From NCBI GenBank assembly GCA_914767885.1, contig CAJZBQ010000050.1, positions 1 to 64,000 on the forward strand: a stretch of DNA of 64,000 nucleotides. The letters run 5' to 3'. Under the pieces are notes generated by a model. That model did no database searches. It was not told the DNA's origin and saw only the letters and a program-made list of their open reading frames with translations. The stretch comes from Blepharisma stoltei (lineage: Eukaryota > Ciliophora > Heterotrichea > Heterotrichida > Blepharismidae). Position 1 is the first letter of the stretch; each line of letters begins with the position of its first letter. Shown here piece by piece: positions 1-11,206 of the stretch. The translations under genes and the position numbers were made by a program.

Positions 1-2371
1 CACCCTAACACCCTAACACCCTAACACCCTAACACCCTAACACCCTAACACCCTAACACCCTAACACCCTAACACCCTAACACCCTAACACCCTAACACC
101 CAACACCCTAACACCCTAACACCCTAACACCCTAACACCCTAACACCCTAACACCCTAACACCCTAACACCCTAACACCCTAACACCCTAACACCCTAAC
201 ACCCTAACACCCTAACACCCTAACACCCTAACACCCTAACACCCTAACACCCTAACACCCTAACACCCTAACACCCTAACACCCTAACACCCTAACACCC
301 TAACACCCTAACACCCTAACACCCTAACACCCTAACACCCTAACACCCTAACACCCTAACACCCTAACACCCTAACACCCTAACACCCTAACACCCTAAC
401 ACCCTAACACCCTAACACCCTAACACCCTAACACCCTAACACCCTAACACCCTAACACCCTAACACCCTAACACCCTAACACCCTAACACCCTAACACCC
501 TAACACCCTAACACCCTAACACCCTAACACCCTAACACCCTAACACCCTAACACCCTAACACCCTAACACCCTAACACCCTAACACCCTAACACCCTAAC
601 ACCCTAACACCCTAACACCCTAACACCCTAACACCCTAACACCCTAACACCCTAACACCCTAACACCCTAACACCCTAACACCCTAACACCCTAACACCC
701 TAACACCCTAACACCCTAACACCCTAACACCCTAACACCCTAACACCCTAACACCCTAACACCCTAACACCCTAACACCCTAACACCCTAACACCCTAAC
801 ACCCTAACACCCTAACACCCTAACACCCTAACACCCTAACACCCTAACACCCTAACACCCTAACACCCTAACACCCTAACACCCTAACACCCTAACACCC
901 TAACACCCTAACACCCTAACACCCTAACACCCTAACACCCTAACACCCTAACACCCTAACACCCTAACACCCTAACACCCTAACACCCTAACACCCTAAC
1001 ACCCTAACACCCTAACACCCTAACACCCTAACACCCTAACACCCTAACACCCTAACACCCTAACACCCTAACACCCTAACACCCTAACACCCTAACACCC
1101 TAACACCCTAACACCCTAACACCCTAACACCCTAACACCCTAACACCCTAACACCCTAACACCCTAACACCCTAACACCCTAACACCCTAACACCCTAAC
1201 ACCCTAACACCCTAACACCCTAACACCCTAACACCCTAACACCCTAACACCCTAACACCCTAACACCCTAACACCCTAACACCCTAACACCCTAACACCC
1301 TAACACCCTAACACCCTAACACCCTAACACCCTAACACCCTAACACCCTAACACCCTAACACCCTAACACCCTAACACCCTAACACCCTAACACCCTAAC
1401 ACCCTAACACCCTAACACCCTAACACCCTAACACCCTAACACCCTAACACCCTAACACCCTAACACCCTAACACCCTAACACCCTAACACCCTAACACCC
1501 TAACACCCTAACACCCTAACACCCTAACACCCTAACACCCTAACACCCTAACACCCTAACACCCTAACACCCTAACACCCTAACACCCTAACACCCTAAC
1601 ACCCTAACACCCTAACACCCTAACACCCTAACACCCTAACACCCTAACACCCTAACACCCTAACACCCTAACACCCTAACACCCTAACACCCTAACACCC
1701 TAACACCCTAACACCCTAACACCCTAACACCCTAACACCCTAACACCCTAACACCCTAACACCCTAACACCCTAACACCCTAACACCCTAACACCCTAAC
1801 ACCCTAACACCCTAACACCCTAACACCCTAACACCCTAACACCCTAACACCCTAACACCCTAACACCCTAACACCCTAACACCCTAACACCCTAACACCC
1901 TAACACCCTAACACCCTAACACCCTAACACCCTAACACCCTAACACCCTAACACCCTAACACCCTAACACCCTAACACCCTAACACCCTAACACCCTAAC
2001 ACCCTAACACCCTAACACCCTAACACCCTAACACCCTAACACCCTAACACCCTAACACCCTAACACCCTAACACCCTAACACCCTAACACCCTAACACCC
2101 TAACACCCTAACACCCTAACACCCTAACACCCTAACACCCTAACACCCTAACACCCTAACACCCTAACACCCTAACACCCTAACACCCTAACACCCTAAC
2201 ACCCTAACACCCTAACACCCTAACACCCTAACACCCTAACACCCTAACACCCTAACACCCTAACACCCTAACACCCTAACACCCTAACACCCTAACACCC
2301 TAACACCCTAACACCCTAACACCCTAACACCCTAACACCCTAACACCCTAACACCCTAACACCCTAACACC
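1..2371. repeat. Telomere, (CACCCTAA)n array
   Basis: An almost perfect array of about 296 copies of the octamer CACCCTAA (G-strand TTAGGGTG) runs from base 1 and stops abruptly at CACCGGTGAACTT. One shortened unit, CACCCAA, sits near positions 97-103; every other unit I read is canonical. A permutation of CCCTAACA is the known telomere unit of heterotrich ciliates (Stentor, Blepharisma). The strand orientation (C-rich strand 5'->3' from the left) is right for a left chromosome end. The array is long for a ciliate somatic telomere. Confidence 0.98.
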
Positions 2372-2919
2372 GGTGAACTTAAATTTAGTTTTATATTTTT
2401 AAATTAAATCATTTTTGTGGAATTAATTTTAACTAATGTTTCTTTTAAAAACTCATAATTTTTTTATTTATTAAGCTCAATTTTATAATTTAAACATATA
2501 AAATAATAAGTGTCTTAAGTATATTTTTTATATTTAATGAATAGACATTGAAATGTATATTGAAAGGATATTAAAATTACTTTTTTATTTGCAAATTTTG
2601 GAATATTTTAGAATTTTTCTTAAGCACTCATTTTTTACTATATAAAATAAGGTTACTAAATTTAAAGATTAACTTATTGTCTATCTTTAGCAGAAAATTT
2701 TTTGCTCTCTTATTTTCGTATTTTAGATTTTGCACAAATTAAGCAATGAGCATTTATTTAATCTATATTACCTATAAAATTTAATATTATAATTTAATTT
2801 TCATTTTTTCGAACCAAAATACCTGAAAGGACACACGACTGAAATTTTACAGTTTATTTTATATTTCTAATCTTAATTTATTTTAATGCTATTTATTTAC
2901 CCGATGATTTTTACTTTAA
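2372..2919. other. Subtelomeric AT-rich spacer
   Basis: Very AT-rich sequence between the telomere and the 3' end of the first gene. I see no ORF, tandem repeat or element terminus. The first gene therefore lies only about 550 bp from the telomere. Confidence 0.7.
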
Positions 2920-3693
2920 TTAGGATATTTTAATAAACCAAGGATGCCTCAATATTTCATCAATTCCAATCCTATTTTGCCTGCTCAGCATTTTCTGGCA
3001 TAAATCTTTGCATTCTCTACTTCAGCTTTCTGGATACACAAATTTATTTTCTTCCAAAACTTGATTTGGATTCACAAATATAGCAGGCGGTGAGCCATTC
3101 AGCATTTCGTACATTATCATTCCCAGTGCTCAAATGTCAGCTTCTCTCCCATATCCGTCACCGCTTGCCATTTCAGGAGATACAAATTGAACTGTCCCAC
3201 ACATTGTGTATCTTTTATTACTTTTAGCTGGTAAAATAGCTGAATACCCGAAGTCTGTAATTTTTGGCTTTAAATGAGTGCTCAATAGGATATTTTCGGG
3301 TTTTAGATCTCTATGCAAGATCCCTAAATTATGCAAGAAACGTATTCCTTTGGCAATTTTTTTAATTATAAATTTGGTATCAAGCTCAGAGATCGGGCCG
3401 TGTTCTTTAATGTACGAAAATAGAGAGCCTCTGCTCGCATATTCTAATACGATATAAATCATAGATTCATCTTGGAAGTAGCCGTATAGTCTGATAATTG
3501 ATTTATGATTGATTCGAGCTTGAATTTCGATTTCTCGTCTTAAAAGTATTTCTGAGTGGCGATCTAACGTTGATTTAGGGGTTATTTTTAGCGCGATATC
3601 TTTCCCTGAAGCCCGTTCAGTTGCTAGATATACTTTTCCGAATCCACCAGAGCCTAAAAGCCTTCCTGTTGCAAAATCATCTAATTTTCACAT
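2920..3693 (-). CDS. Aurora-like serine/threonine protein kinase
   Basis: A 257-aa protein that is essentially a bare kinase domain. Visible motifs in order: glycine loop GSGGFGKVYLA (about residues 14-24), ALK with the catalytic lysine, HRDLKPEN catalytic loop, DFG, GTVQFVSPE activation segment, then DIWALG where the W is an in-frame TGA. The N-terminus (WKLDDFATGRLLGSGGFG) and the C-terminus (LRHPWF) resemble Aurora/Ark kinases. Codon 2 is also TGA (Trp). The activation segment has SPE instead of APE, a mild deviation. The ATG at 3693 is the only one giving a full glycine loop. Family assignment to the Aurora/PLK/CaMK-like group is firm; Aurora specifically is likely. Confidence 0.88.
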
Positions 3694-4598
3694 TTAAATT
3701 GAAATGGCGGAATGGTTTTTTTAATAAATTGGCTAAGCATTCTATTTTGTAGTTATATAGTTTAAATAAAGCAGTAAGTTAATGTCGATATTTTTATAGA
3801 TTTTTCTTTACTATCTCTTCGATAAGGAGCAAAAAAAATCCTTAGCCTAGGAAAAAATTTTTCTAAATTTGTTTTATAAAATATATTTGTATACTAATAA
3901 TTATGATGATGAGATCTCCACTTAAGTATATTAAATTTTAATAAGTTTGGATCTTTTAAAACTAAATTTTATAAAATATATTTTCTTTTCAAACATTATA
4001 AAATTTCTACTTATTTATTTTAATTTTTTACACTAAATTTTTAAAAAAATGCCTAACACATAGGGCAAAAAAACTTGCCAGGGCAATTTAGCTAATTAGC
4101 ATTAAATCAACTAGATATTCCATTATTAAAGCCAGCCAGCATTATCAACTATCTAAATAAAAAACAATTGAGCTATAATTCTAATATTAATTATATATAC
4201 TCAATGAAGATCTACAAATAACTACAGCTTACTTTATATAAAACTTTAAAGTTAATTAAATTTTAATCTGAAAGAATCCAATAAATTCAGCATGGAAATA
4301 AGAATGCTCAATCCATCACAAAAACCTAAAAACTTCAAAACATACCAATTTCCAACTCTTCGCAATCCAGCTGGCTCTTCCCATTTTTCACCTGTGTATC
4401 TGATTTCTCCTAGCTTCCCCTTTAATAATATGCAAATTTTTTGCTCAATCTTAAAGTGGAGCAAATTTCTTTCTTTTAAAAAAGCTTATACAAAATTTAT
4501 ATTTAAGAATGTAAGATGTATAAAATTTAATAAAATATCATTATAGAAGTCATTAATTATATATAAAAATCTTTTTCTCAATCTTCAAGGGGGTTAGC
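3694..4598. other. AT-rich intergenic region
   Basis: About 900 bp without a convincing gene. A short stretch around 4290-4420 is richer in GC and encodes, on the minus strand, a plausible-looking peptide (KWEEPAGLRRVGNWYVLKF) with no in-frame ATG; it may be an exon remnant, but I cannot support a gene. The rest looks like ordinary AT-rich spacer. Confidence 0.4.
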
Positions 4599-5116
4599 AT
4601 GCATCAAAGCAAATCCCCACAGAAAAGACAGACAGAGAAAAAGTTTTAAAACGTACAAGCTCTGATTTTTATCTCAGGACAAGTGAATGAAAGTCCCCAG
4701 TTCTTAAGAACTCCATTAATACAAGAAAAAAAGAAAAAACCTTGAAACCCCAAAAATCTGCAACAAATTGAATAAAAGAATTAGACAAATTAGCAATGCA
4801 CAATAGAATGCTCTCAGACAACTACTTAAAAAATAACTCCAACACAAGGCCTACTTCAAGGCTGGTCATTTCAAAATCCTCAACTAACGTAAAAGACAAT
4901 CAAAGAAAACTCACTGCATCAGTACCACAGCCGTTATTAGAATCCAAAATGCATAATAAATACAGCATAGAGGCAATCAATATATCCCCTATTTCCACAC
5001 CTACAAGAGACCAAACAAATATTTCAGGAAACTCAAGCTTTGAAAATGACGAAGCTGTTGTAAGCCTTGTGAAGCTCTTAGTTTCTAAATGTAATAGTGG
5101 CAAAAAGGAATTTTAG
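4599..5116 (+). CDS. Hypothetical basic protein with one 17-nt intron
   Basis: Unrecognised, about 166 aa, Ser/Thr/Lys-rich and probably disordered at the N-terminus, with an acidic helix-like C-terminus (FENDEAVVSLVKLLVSKCNSG). The ATG at 4599 is out of frame with the downstream ORF unless GTTTTAAAACGTACAAG (4643-4659, 17 nt) is spliced; removal gives one frame of 167 codons ending at TAG 5116 and uses one TGA as Trp. If that intron is wrong, the gene starts at ATG 4796 (106 aa). It lies 38 bp upstream of the CPSF2 gene on the same strand. Confidence 0.5.
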
Positions 5117-5154
5117 ATGATAAATTAATTTATAAGCAAAAATTTCTAAATAAA

Positions 5155-7200
5155 ATGTGTGCTATGCTCAGTCCTATCTTTACACTTGATTGTGATGGAG
5201 CTATATCATACTTAGTCACCATCAATGACGTCCCAGTCCTACTAGACTGTGGGTGGAATGGAGATCCAGCCTCCTTGGAACGCTATGACCCTATAATACC
5301 TTCACTTAGGGTCGTTCTGATATCTCACCCATATATTGAATTTGTAGGGGCTCTGCCTTATATATCCAAACACAAGGACTTCAAGGCTCAAATATACGTG
5401 ACCTTTCCAGTCCATAAAATGTCCCAGATGGTGATGTATGACTCCTACCTGTCCTGTGTCCAACAAATTTTCTCTATTGATGACATCAATAATACTTGGA
5501 AAAAGATTACAACCCTTATGCACTCTCAGAAAGTCCATATGAAAGGAGAAGGACTCATTTTTACCCCTATAAGGGCAGGAAATTGTATTGGTGGTGCAGC
5601 TTGGAGGATTATGCATAACATGCAAGATATCATCCACCTTCCTCTTTTTAACCCGCATGTAGAAAAACACGTTCCAGGGCTTGATTTTGACTCCTTACAG
5701 AGCCCTGCTGTTTTGATCATGGACTCTTATCATTCAAATAGTATCCAAAACGACCCAGAACTGCTTTGTACCAAGGTTATTGAAGCATTGACAAGAGGAG
5801 GGTCAGTCTTAATCCCAGTGGATCCCGCTGGGTCTACACTAGAATTTATGCTTCTTTTTGAAGAGCTCTGGGAAAAGAACGAAAGCGAGCTTGGGATGTA
5901 TAACTTAATCATGCTAGGCCACGTGTCAAGTTCAACAGTAGAATTCGCCAAAACTTGTTTAGAATGGATGAATGAAGAAGTTCTGTCAAAATTCGAAGGG
6001 GTCAGAGACAACCCTTTTTCTTTTAAATTCCTCAAAACAATTCATACTCTTGAAGAGCTGCCACCTGGCCCTGCATTAATCATGGCTACTCCTTGCAACC
6101 TGCAATCAGGGTTTTCTAGGCAGTTGCTATTCCAGTTAGCTGGAAACCCATTGAATCTTTTATTACTAGTAAATAAGCCAAGTGGCCTAGCTCAAGAAAT
6201 TTTATTCAATACAGTCCCTAACCAAGTAATAGAGCTTGACGAGCCTGAGCTGGACTGAAATGAAAATGAATTTGATATAAACAATAGTGAAGAAGCCAGC
6301 ACAGAAACAGCAGAAACCATGAGCATCATTGAAGAAGGTGACATCCCTGAGACTTTCGGCCCAAAGCTTTTTGATAAGAAAAATTTTAAGTGTTTTTCAG
6401 TATGCGAGTTCAAGCATTTCTGTGACGAGTATGGAGAAAGTATGGCTGATGAAGAAATAGCACTGTGGCAGCATGAAAATACAGAAAAAAAGACGTCTTC
6501 ATTGACTGCTTTATCGTTAAAAAGTTATGAACAAACCATTACTTTTAGATTGATAGAAGAAGATAGGAGAAGGAAAAATTCGAAATTAATTACGAGACAT
6601 CTGACGACGACGCTAAACTGTGCTGTCAGCTATTTATTGTGTGATTTCAGAGCTTCAGGGACAAGCTTAAGACTTACCTTGTCAAGGCTTAGGCCTAAAA
6701 AACTGGTTCTGCTTAACACAAATGAGACTTCTGCGAATTCTTTGTCTATTTATTGCCAAACCTTTTTAGGGATGTCTGATATATCAGTTGCAAAAGAGCC
6801 AGTGCAACTGATACCTACAATGTCAATTTTGCCTATAAAAATCCCAGAAGAGTTCTATAACAGCTTGAAATTTCTCCCAGTTGATGGCTACGAAGTGGCA
6901 CTTATTAAAGGTAAAGTCGGCATGGAAAACGAGCAGCTGCAGTATAACATGGTCGAAGGCGAAAAACAAAGGTTCGGGTATTTCTTAGGAAAAGTCCAAC
7001 TAGGCAAAATCAAAGGGCTGCTGACAGAAAAAGGCTACAACACCGAGTTCAGAGAAGGAAAGCTCGTCATCAACGACAAGGTATGGATTTTTACGAATAA
7101 AGAAAGTGGCGAAATTAAAGAATATGTCATCGAAGGGGTCATCAGCCGCGACTATTTTGACATAAGAAGGCTGCTCTATTCCGAGCACCTATATATTTAA
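5155..7200 (+). CDS. CPSF2: Cleavage and polyadenylation specificity factor subunit 2 (CPSF100-like)
   Basis: A 681-aa metallo-beta-lactamase/beta-CASP protein, the non-catalytic partner of CPSF73 in mRNA 3'-end cleavage. N-terminal LLDCGW is followed by SHPYIEFVGALPY, where the zinc-binding HxHxDH of CPSF73 is lost, as in CPSF100 proteins. Then come IPVDPAGSTLE of the beta-CASP region and, near the C-terminus, the FGYFLGKVQLG region. One in-frame TGA (6256-6258, ELDWNE) joins the two halves. It is somewhat shorter than animal CPSF2 (about 780 aa). Start chosen at 5155; ATG 5164 is a possible alternative. It converges on the TCTP gene with a 40-bp gap. Confidence 0.92.
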
Positions 7201-7240
7201 CTTAGGTTCTTGTAATTATTACGAAACTGTGAATTTATAC

Positions 7241-7756
7241 TTAAAACTTCTCTTCTCTCAGTCCGTCTCTGATGTATAAGAAGTGAGGAGCTTCATTTGA
7301 CTCTTCTTTGAAGTATGAAAGGATGACTCCAGCTGTCTGGTCATAGCTTGATCCTACGTAGAACTTGAACTCGTTGAAGTTAGCCAAGACTCTTTTGACA
7401 AATGCAGAAGCTCCTGCCATGAAGGTGGCAACTCTGTCTGGGTTGCTCTCTTCTAGGTGCTTCTTGAGTCTTTGCATGTATCCTCTGATATAGACAGTGT
7501 ATTCTTTCTTAGTGAATGGGACTTCTTGGAGGTTGAAAGCAGCAATAATTTCGTTGACTCTTTCAGCAGTATCTTCCACAGCTTCTTCTTCGGCACCACC
7601 TCCGAATTCATTGCCACGGCCAATATCAAATTGCTCATTTCCTTTAACAATGACTCTGGAGGCGACTTCAAGGACTACATCTTCATGCTCAACAGTGATT
7701 GGGTATGAGTCAGAAAGAACTTCATCGTTGCTGAACACATCGAAGTAGACCTTCAT
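7241..7756 (-). CDS. TPT1: Translationally controlled tumor protein homolog
   Basis: 171 aa, the usual TCTP length. The N-terminus MKVYFDVFSNDEVLSDSYPI matches the family start; there is a flexible acidic loop (GGGAEEEAVEDTAERV), a helical hairpin (YIRGYMQRLKKHLEESNPDRVATFMAGA) and the C-terminal beta core with YVGSSYDQTAG, close to the TCTP signature region. TCTP is an abundant cytosolic protein linked to growth control and small-GTPase interaction. Uninterrupted, with strong codon use typical of a highly expressed gene. Confidence 0.95.
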   Translation of the reverse strand: MKVYFDVFSNDEVLSDSYPITVEHEDVVLEVASRVIVKGNEQFDIGRGNEFGGGAEEEAVEDTAERVNEIIAAFNLQEVPFTKKEYTVYIRGYMQRLKKHLEESNPDRVATFMAGASAFVKRVLANFNEFKFYVGSSYDQTAGVILSYFKEESNEAPHFLYIRDGLREEKF

Positions 7757-8497
7757 ATTTATTACAAACTTATTTCATTTACCATTCATTCTGTCTGATT
7801 ATAACTCTTACTTCCCTCTTTAATACAATTTAGGAAAATTAGCCCACTCTTAGAATGTTAAATGCTTGATTTACAAATCATTTTTAGTTGCATTTTAAGT
7901 GCATGATGATTATATTAAAGTCTCCTTTAATTAATATAAAAATTAGAAATTTTCTGTTTTTGAGATTAATTATCCAAAATGTGCTTTAAAAATAGAATTC
8001 TTATTAGAATTTTTATGATATGCAATTCATAGATATAAAATCAGAAATAACGCTCTTTATGGTTATTAAAATATATTTGCTCACTCACGGAGTGGAGTTA
8101 CAATTTTCCTAGGGCTTTTTGGCAAATTTGTGGGCACCTAAAGGCAGAAATCCAGATGGGAGGAATACTGAAAGCCTTTGGAATTAAAATTTTGAAAATT
8201 GAATGGAAAATTGAGCTTTTTTATGGTTCATGCTTAATCGATGCTTTTCCAGAATCTAGATTAGTATTGATATTTTTACAATAAAATGAATTAAAAACCA
8301 AGACCTTATCACTTTTCTACCATGAAATAATTTTTTTAGGTAAATTTTATTGTTTATTTTCACAAGTAGCTTTAAACAATTTCCATATAGTAATTAAACC
8401 TATTCATTTTGACATAAAAATACTCTCGATTTCAGGCGAAGAATAAATTAAAATTATTGATATTTTCAGTTTGGACATCTCATATGAAATACTCTCC
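7757..8497. other. Intergenic region with a possible decayed class A MITE
   Basis: About 740 bp without an ORF. The interval from about 7806 (TTACTTCCCTCTTTAATAC) to about 8100 (TTTGCTCACTCACGGAGTGGAGTTA) has ends resembling the inverted-repeat ends of the class A MITE, the right end best. The interior is too diverged to recognise. Confidence 0.4.
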
Positions 8498-9254
8498 TTA
8501 CTGCTTTGCATTAAACTTGCTATTTAAATCACTCAGCAGCAAGTCTACCATCCCAAGAGCGCTTCTCCCTACCATTGAAGATTTCAAACTGGGTTGAGGA
8601 GTTTTATTTTCGTTATTCGAGCTATGGTTCCTAATACTTTCAGTTTTCCTCCACACGTTGTCTAACTCCTGGCTCAGCTCATTTAGCTGTTCTTTAAGTC
8701 TTTGTGTGTTCTCTTTGCTGTAATCTTTGAGATTTTCAAACTCTGAACAGGTTATCGCTAAATCTTCTAAAGTCTGATGGTAACTATTCGTCAGCTCATC
8801 AATTTCGAAGTCTTTTTCTCGTAATTTGCTTTTATAAGCGTCCAGCTCGGTTTCTAAATCTTTGTTGTTTTTCATTAAAATTTTAATTCTTTCCTGTAGC
8901 ACGAATAATTCGTCTTTTACCTTATTGCTAATCCTTATTATAAAGAAAAAGCTATTTTTTTATTTTTTTAAAAAAAAAAGTTTATTATATATAAAAAAAA
9001 AATATATTTTTTTCAATGCTTTTAAATTTTTCATAATGATCGGTCTATTTAGAAATTACCTTGAGTTTATCAAGTTCATCCTTCAGTGCTTTATTTTCCT
9101 TATTGAGTTCTGAATTCAATTTAATCTGGACTTCTAATTCTCGTTCTATTTCTTCTTCAAGCGTCTTGCTCATCTCTTGATACTCGGCGAAATCACTCTT
9201 TAATTGGGAAAGTTCCTCTTCTTTAGCATTAAGGAGTTCTAATGTATCAGACAT
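8498..9254 (-). CDS. NUDE/NDEL1-family coiled-coil protein, split by an IES
   Basis: Two coiled-coil ORFs (9254-9056 and 8916-8498) join in frame when 139 bp flanked by AAGGTAA repeats is removed, giving 205 aa. The joined sequence follows the NUDE pattern: an N-terminal coiled coil (LEEEIERELEVQIKLNSELN), then ILMKNNKDLETELDAYKSKL and LTNSYHQTLEDLAITCSEFENLKDYSKE. NUDE/NDEL1 proteins bind LIS1 and cytoplasmic dynein and act at centrosomes and basal bodies. The C-terminal half is shorter than in animals. Coiled-coil similarity alone makes this probable rather than certain. Confidence 0.68.
8917..9055. other. IES, 139 bp, in the NUDE-like gene
   Basis: Extremely AT-rich insert with long A and T runs. 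TTACCTT flanks it on both sides (AAGGTAA on the coding strand). Removing one copy plus the insert turns the broken LDKLKVISK-stop into LDKLKVKDELFVLQER. Confidence 0.8.
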
Positions 9255-9546
9255 ATTTAATTCTCTAGGAAATTATAAACTTACTCCCTCCTCCTTGTGA
9301 TACGTTGGAAATTTCATAAAAATTTGGAAAATTAATTCCTATCCTTGATCTAACGATTTTCGTAGAAATCAAGAAATAAAAATATAATTGCATCTCATAT
9401 ACATTATTTATCAATTTCAGAATTTTTAAAACGTTAAAAAAATTTTCTCCAACGACATTTATCCTCAGATCGATGAAGGGCAGGTGCTATAATAAAAAAT
9501 TTTTAATCCATAGTCAATCGGTAGAGGAGTTAGCATAATTCTATAT

Positions 9547-10994
9547 TTAACAGTTGCTGAGAGCTATGTTGTGAATGCACCTGGGCTGCTTTCTTTCAGT
9601 CGGCCTTATTGTGAGGCCTTTACAGACGCTACCTCTTATGAATGCTTTGCGTTCTTTTTCTGGCCTGAGGATAGTGATGACTTTTATTTTTGGGTACGAA
9701 AATAGTCGCTCTGGTACCAGATCTTCTTTAAGGCAGGTATCCCCTCCAAGCCTTCTGTCAAACTGCTCAGTATGGACTTCTTCTTGGACTTTAACAACAG
9801 GAGGAACCTCAATCTCTGGTGTCAGCTCTGGCATGGTCTGATTGAAAATTGGAATTTCCTTGTCAAACTCATGGGTAGATTTTGTATTACAGTAAATGCT
9901 CTTTATATCGACATCTTCAAGCTTTATTAAGCTCGCATAAGAACTTACAGAGAGCTCAGGAGACGTTTTATGGCTACTTAGAATTTTGGTTTCTTTTGGC
10001 TCAAAAGGGGTTGACGAAACTGAATTTTCTTCTTCGCTGAGCCGGAAGGTAATTCTTTCGTCAATAGCTGAATATGTCCGAAGGTTTGGCTTTCTTGGGT
10101 AGTTTCCTTGAGATAATGGTCTTTGGGAAATCGCAGCCACTTTTGGGGTCGAGCTTGTAGAATTTGTTCTTCTTGTAGTTGAAAGAGGGGTAGTCGGGAT
10201 TAATTTTCCATTTAAAGAAAAATCGCTGTTTTGAGGCTTGTGGGTGCCCATTAAAGTATCTAGTTTTCCTGGACTTGCCCGAGATTTGCATTCTCTATTT
10301 GCTGAAAATGTGTCTGTATGCTGCAAATCTTTGGTTTGCTCTTCAGTTATGGTGAAGGCGCGGTCGTCAATGGTTATTTCTTTAAGCTCATAAGGAGTTA
10401 TTTCTTTGAGTGTAAATGGAGATGGCACTTTTACAGGAATGATTATGTCTTTCTTATCCCAATTTTATGCATTTTATTATGAATTTCATGATTTTAAGGT
10501 AAAAAAGATTATTATAATAATATTTTTATTGGAAAGTTAGAAATTTTTACTTTAACTGGGCTGATAGTTCTTTTTCGAAGATTGTTTATTTCCAAGTTAT
10601 AGCGGCTTTTAAGTATATGCTCTGGAGATGAAGGACTGCAGCTTGAAATTGTATTAATTGGGATATCCATAGACTGACTAACAAATCCCTTTTTTCCACG
10701 ATTTTCTTTCCTTTTCTTCATTGCTTCTAATTTTGTAATAGCCACTGGAGAGTCAATTCCTACCCTTACCTTCAAGTTTTCTTTCAGCTTCCCAAATAAG
10801 CCATCAATGTTGATCTCTTTTTGGACCTGGAATAATTTTCGACTTTTTTTGATTTTTTCAAAGTGAGGTCTTAAAGCATTTTGGTGTGTATAAGCAGTTC
10901 TAAATATTTAGTACTTTAATAGCTGCAGCTTGATTGAGTTATGAGGAATCCTTTCAGAGGAAATAAAAGATTCAGTTAATGCTTTATTTTTCAT
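9547..10994 (-). CDS. Hypothetical disordered protein, one 15-nt intron and one IES
   Basis: Predicted 451 aa. Exon 1 starts at ATG 10994; a 15-nt intron GTACTAAATATTTAG (10900-10914) is followed by a basic region (AMKKRKENRGKK) and ISPVKVKISNFPIKI. Removing 77 bp (10444-10520, TA-bounded) links to IIPVKVPSPFTLKEITPYE and the long Ser/Thr/Pro-rich remainder ending at 9547. The total is exactly 452 codons. The downstream part has no ATG near its start, which supports the join. I recognise no domain. If the IES is wrong, these are two genes: 10512-10994, and a 5'-incomplete one ending at 9547. Confidence 0.6.
10444..10520. other. Probable IES, 77 bp, TA-bounded
   Basis: AT-rich insert carrying several stops in the surrounding frame. 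Both ends are at ATA on the coding strand, and removal yields NFPIKI-IIPVKVPSPF in one frame. Confidence 0.6.
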
Positions 10995-11206
10995 TTTATC
11001 ATCGCAGTATAATGGAGAAACTATATTAGAAATAGATAGAATGGGCTATTAAATAATGAAAATAGAAAAAATTAAACTGTAAAACTATGCAAATTTTAAA
11101 AGATAATTGAGTCACTATGAAGCTAATTAATAGGCTGAAATTGATTTAAAATTTGATGTAAAGCTTATTTAATAAACAAAACTTTTAAATAAAAATAGTT
11201 AAATTA

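Noticed and set aside
4252-4546. Overlapping ORFs of 70 aa (minus) and 84 aa (plus)
   Set aside because: They overlap each other on opposite strands. The minus one has a plausible middle but no ATG; the plus one is low-complexity. No neighbour or domain supports either.
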